Source: Lentisphaeria bacterium UBA1732 (GTDB taxonomy: Bacteria > Verrucomicrobiota > Lentisphaeria > Victivallales > UBA1829). From it: DNA of 32,474 bases. The stretch spans positions 3,349-35,822 of the forward strand of contig DCIG01000083.1 in NCBI GenBank assembly GCA_002315855.1, in the 5' to 3' direction. This document shows positions 31,474-32,474 of this stretch, one piece after another; within the stretch, counting starts at the first letter, position 1, and the number at the start of each line of letters is the position of its first letter. The notes beneath the pieces were generated by a model that did not search any database, had not been told where the DNA came from, and was given only the letters and a program-made list of their open reading frames with translations. Made by a program: the position numbers and the translations under genes.

Positions 31474-32241
31474 TCAGCATCCGATCAGATGCTTCGGCAG
31501 TTCCTGCTGGATTCGGTTCAGTTCCGCACGGTGCATAACGTGATTCGGACAGAATTGCTCCACCAGTGCCCAGAATCGTTCCGAATGATTCGGCTGTTTC
31601 AAATGGCATAGTTCATGAACCAGCACATAATCAATGTCCGCGCGTTCGGTAAACAGCAGAAGCGCATTCAGTGCAATCATTTTTCGGGAATTGCATGACC
31701 CCCATTTGGAACGGTGTACGCGGAAAGTCAGACGTGCGGGGCTCAGCCCGGTCCGCCGTACCTGTTCCTCCATCAGCGGCGTTAAAACAATGCGGGCATG
31801 TCCGGTCAGAATCGTTCGGAAGGATTTCTGCACATTTTCTATCGGTATCCCCGTAATTCGGTTCAGAATCAGTTGTTTCTCGTTCGTATCCAGCTTTATA
31901 AACGGCTCACGGTTCTCATCTTCACAGACCACAACACGGAATGTTCCGCCCAGAATCGGGAAATTCAGCACCTCCGGCAGTAATTCGCGCGTCATGTATT
32001 GAGGCGCGGGCTCCGGTTGCGGCTCCTCGGCTTTCTGTTCAATGATTTTTTCCACCCATTCCGTTGTCCCCTGCGCAAACTTCAGGGCTTCTTCATAAGG
32101 GCAGTTCCATGGCACGACCAGCTCGAATTTGTTTTCTTTCCGGGGCGTATAGCGCACGGCAATCCGTTTGGCTTTAAGCGAACGGCGCACGGATATTCGG
32201 ATGTTGCCCAGTCGGGTCGGAAGCTGAAAATCATTTGGCAT
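31474..32241 (-). CDS. YgjP-like zinc metallopeptidase (DUF45, WLM/SprT-like)
   Basis: This 255-residue protein from the ATG at 32241 opens LGNIRISVRRSLKAKRIAVR, the usual N-terminus of the YgjP family. It carries the zinc-binding signature DYVLVHELCHLKQPNHSERFW (HExxH plus the downstream His), preceded by SKWGSCNSRKMIALNALLL. These are cytoplasmic proteins presumed to be metalloproteases; the substrate is not known. Compared with YgjP (about 170 residues), a central insertion around EQKAEEPQPEPAPQYMTREL is longer. The frame remains open upstream through an ATG at 32388 to the window edge, so a longer protein cannot be excluded. It converges on the amidase gene with only 22 bases between and no terminator seen. 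Confidence 0.82.
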   Translation of the reverse strand: MPNDFQLPTRLGNIRISVRRSLKAKRIAVRYTPRKENKFELVVPWNCPYEEALKFAQGTTEWVEKIIEQKAEEPQPEPAPQYMTRELLPEVLNFPILGGTFRVVVCEDENREPFIKLDTNEKQLILNRITGIPIENVQKSFRTILTGHARIVLTPLMEEQVRRTGLSPARLTFRVHRSKWGSCNSRKMIALNALLLFTERADIDYVLVHELCHLKQPNHSERFWALVEQFCPNHVMHRAELNRIQQELPKHLIGC

Positions 32242-32474
32242 GGTGTAAGAAGTTTCCCTTTGATGAAAAATGAAAATGGCCCGGCTGCATTCAGTCCGGA
32301 ACATCCCTTGCATTTGCTGAAGAGCCGGTTTCAAAGCTCCCGTCAGGACGTTTGAAATCAGAGCTGGTGAGTTGATTTCAGTAGTCATTGGCGGAAAGAT
32401 TTGACAGGAATCTTCGCGCAGTTGGCGGAAGTAGTTTGAGGAGGCTGCCGGGAACGCAACCGCCGAAAACGCTC

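Overview
This window looks like a chromosomal segment of a Gram-negative, probably host-associated bacterium of the PVC group. Lentisphaerota (Victivallis-like) is my best guess. It rests on a short alanyl-tRNA synthetase, a GldA/GldFG-DUF4340 ABC cassette, a secreted SASA-type esterase and a TIGR04076 protein, plus general resemblance. No rRNA, tRNA, CRISPR array, insertion sequence or phage gene was seen.

Region 1 (1-12918, all minus strand) is a surface-polysaccharide locus. In transcription order it holds a His-rich membrane protein, a BY-kinase/Wzc-like chain-length regulator with a (Tyr-Gly)15 tail, a nucleotidyltransferase-GHMP kinase fusion, gmd and fcl (GDP-L-fucose), an NDP-hexose 2,3-dehydratase, a Gfo/Idh oxidoreductase, a DegT/VioA-like aminotransferase, a NeuD/PglD-like acyltransferase, a Wzx-type flippase, a WecF-like (GT56) glycosyltransferase, and the start of a GT8 glycosyltransferase that runs off the window. 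Read together, the middle genes predict an activated N-acylated 4-amino-2,4,6-trideoxyhexose. This is 2-deoxysugar chemistry best known from actinomycete antibiotics, here wired into a polysaccharide locus with a 4-acetamido-sugar-type transferase. The dehydratase-oxidoreductase-aminotransferase segment is visibly more AT-rich than gmd/fcl and the acyltransferase, so the locus is mosaic.

Region 2 (12919-13888) is a 970-base non-coding stretch with several palindromes and a terminator. Region 3 (13889-16790, minus) encodes a secreted sialate O-acetylesterase-like SGNH hydrolase with a good promoter, and a membrane acyltransferase. Region 4 (17192-22489) holds a small TIGR04076 protein (+), facing a minus-strand run of fumC, a STAS protein and a short alaS lacking both the editing beta-barrel and the C-Ala domain, then a PurN-like formyltransferase.

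Region 5 (22710-31451, plus) is a tightly packed six-gene cassette. It encodes a secreted TolA-like Ala/Lys/Glu-rich helical protein, an ABC-2 permease, an ABC ATPase, a second permease fused to a GldG-like domain, a DUF4340 protein, and a secreted N-acetylmuramoyl-L-alanine amidase with its own coiled coil. The arrangement suggests an ABC-powered envelope machine coupled to peptidoglycan hydrolysis, by analogy with FtsEX-EnvC-amidase. The window ends with a convergent YgjP-like zinc metallopeptidase (minus).
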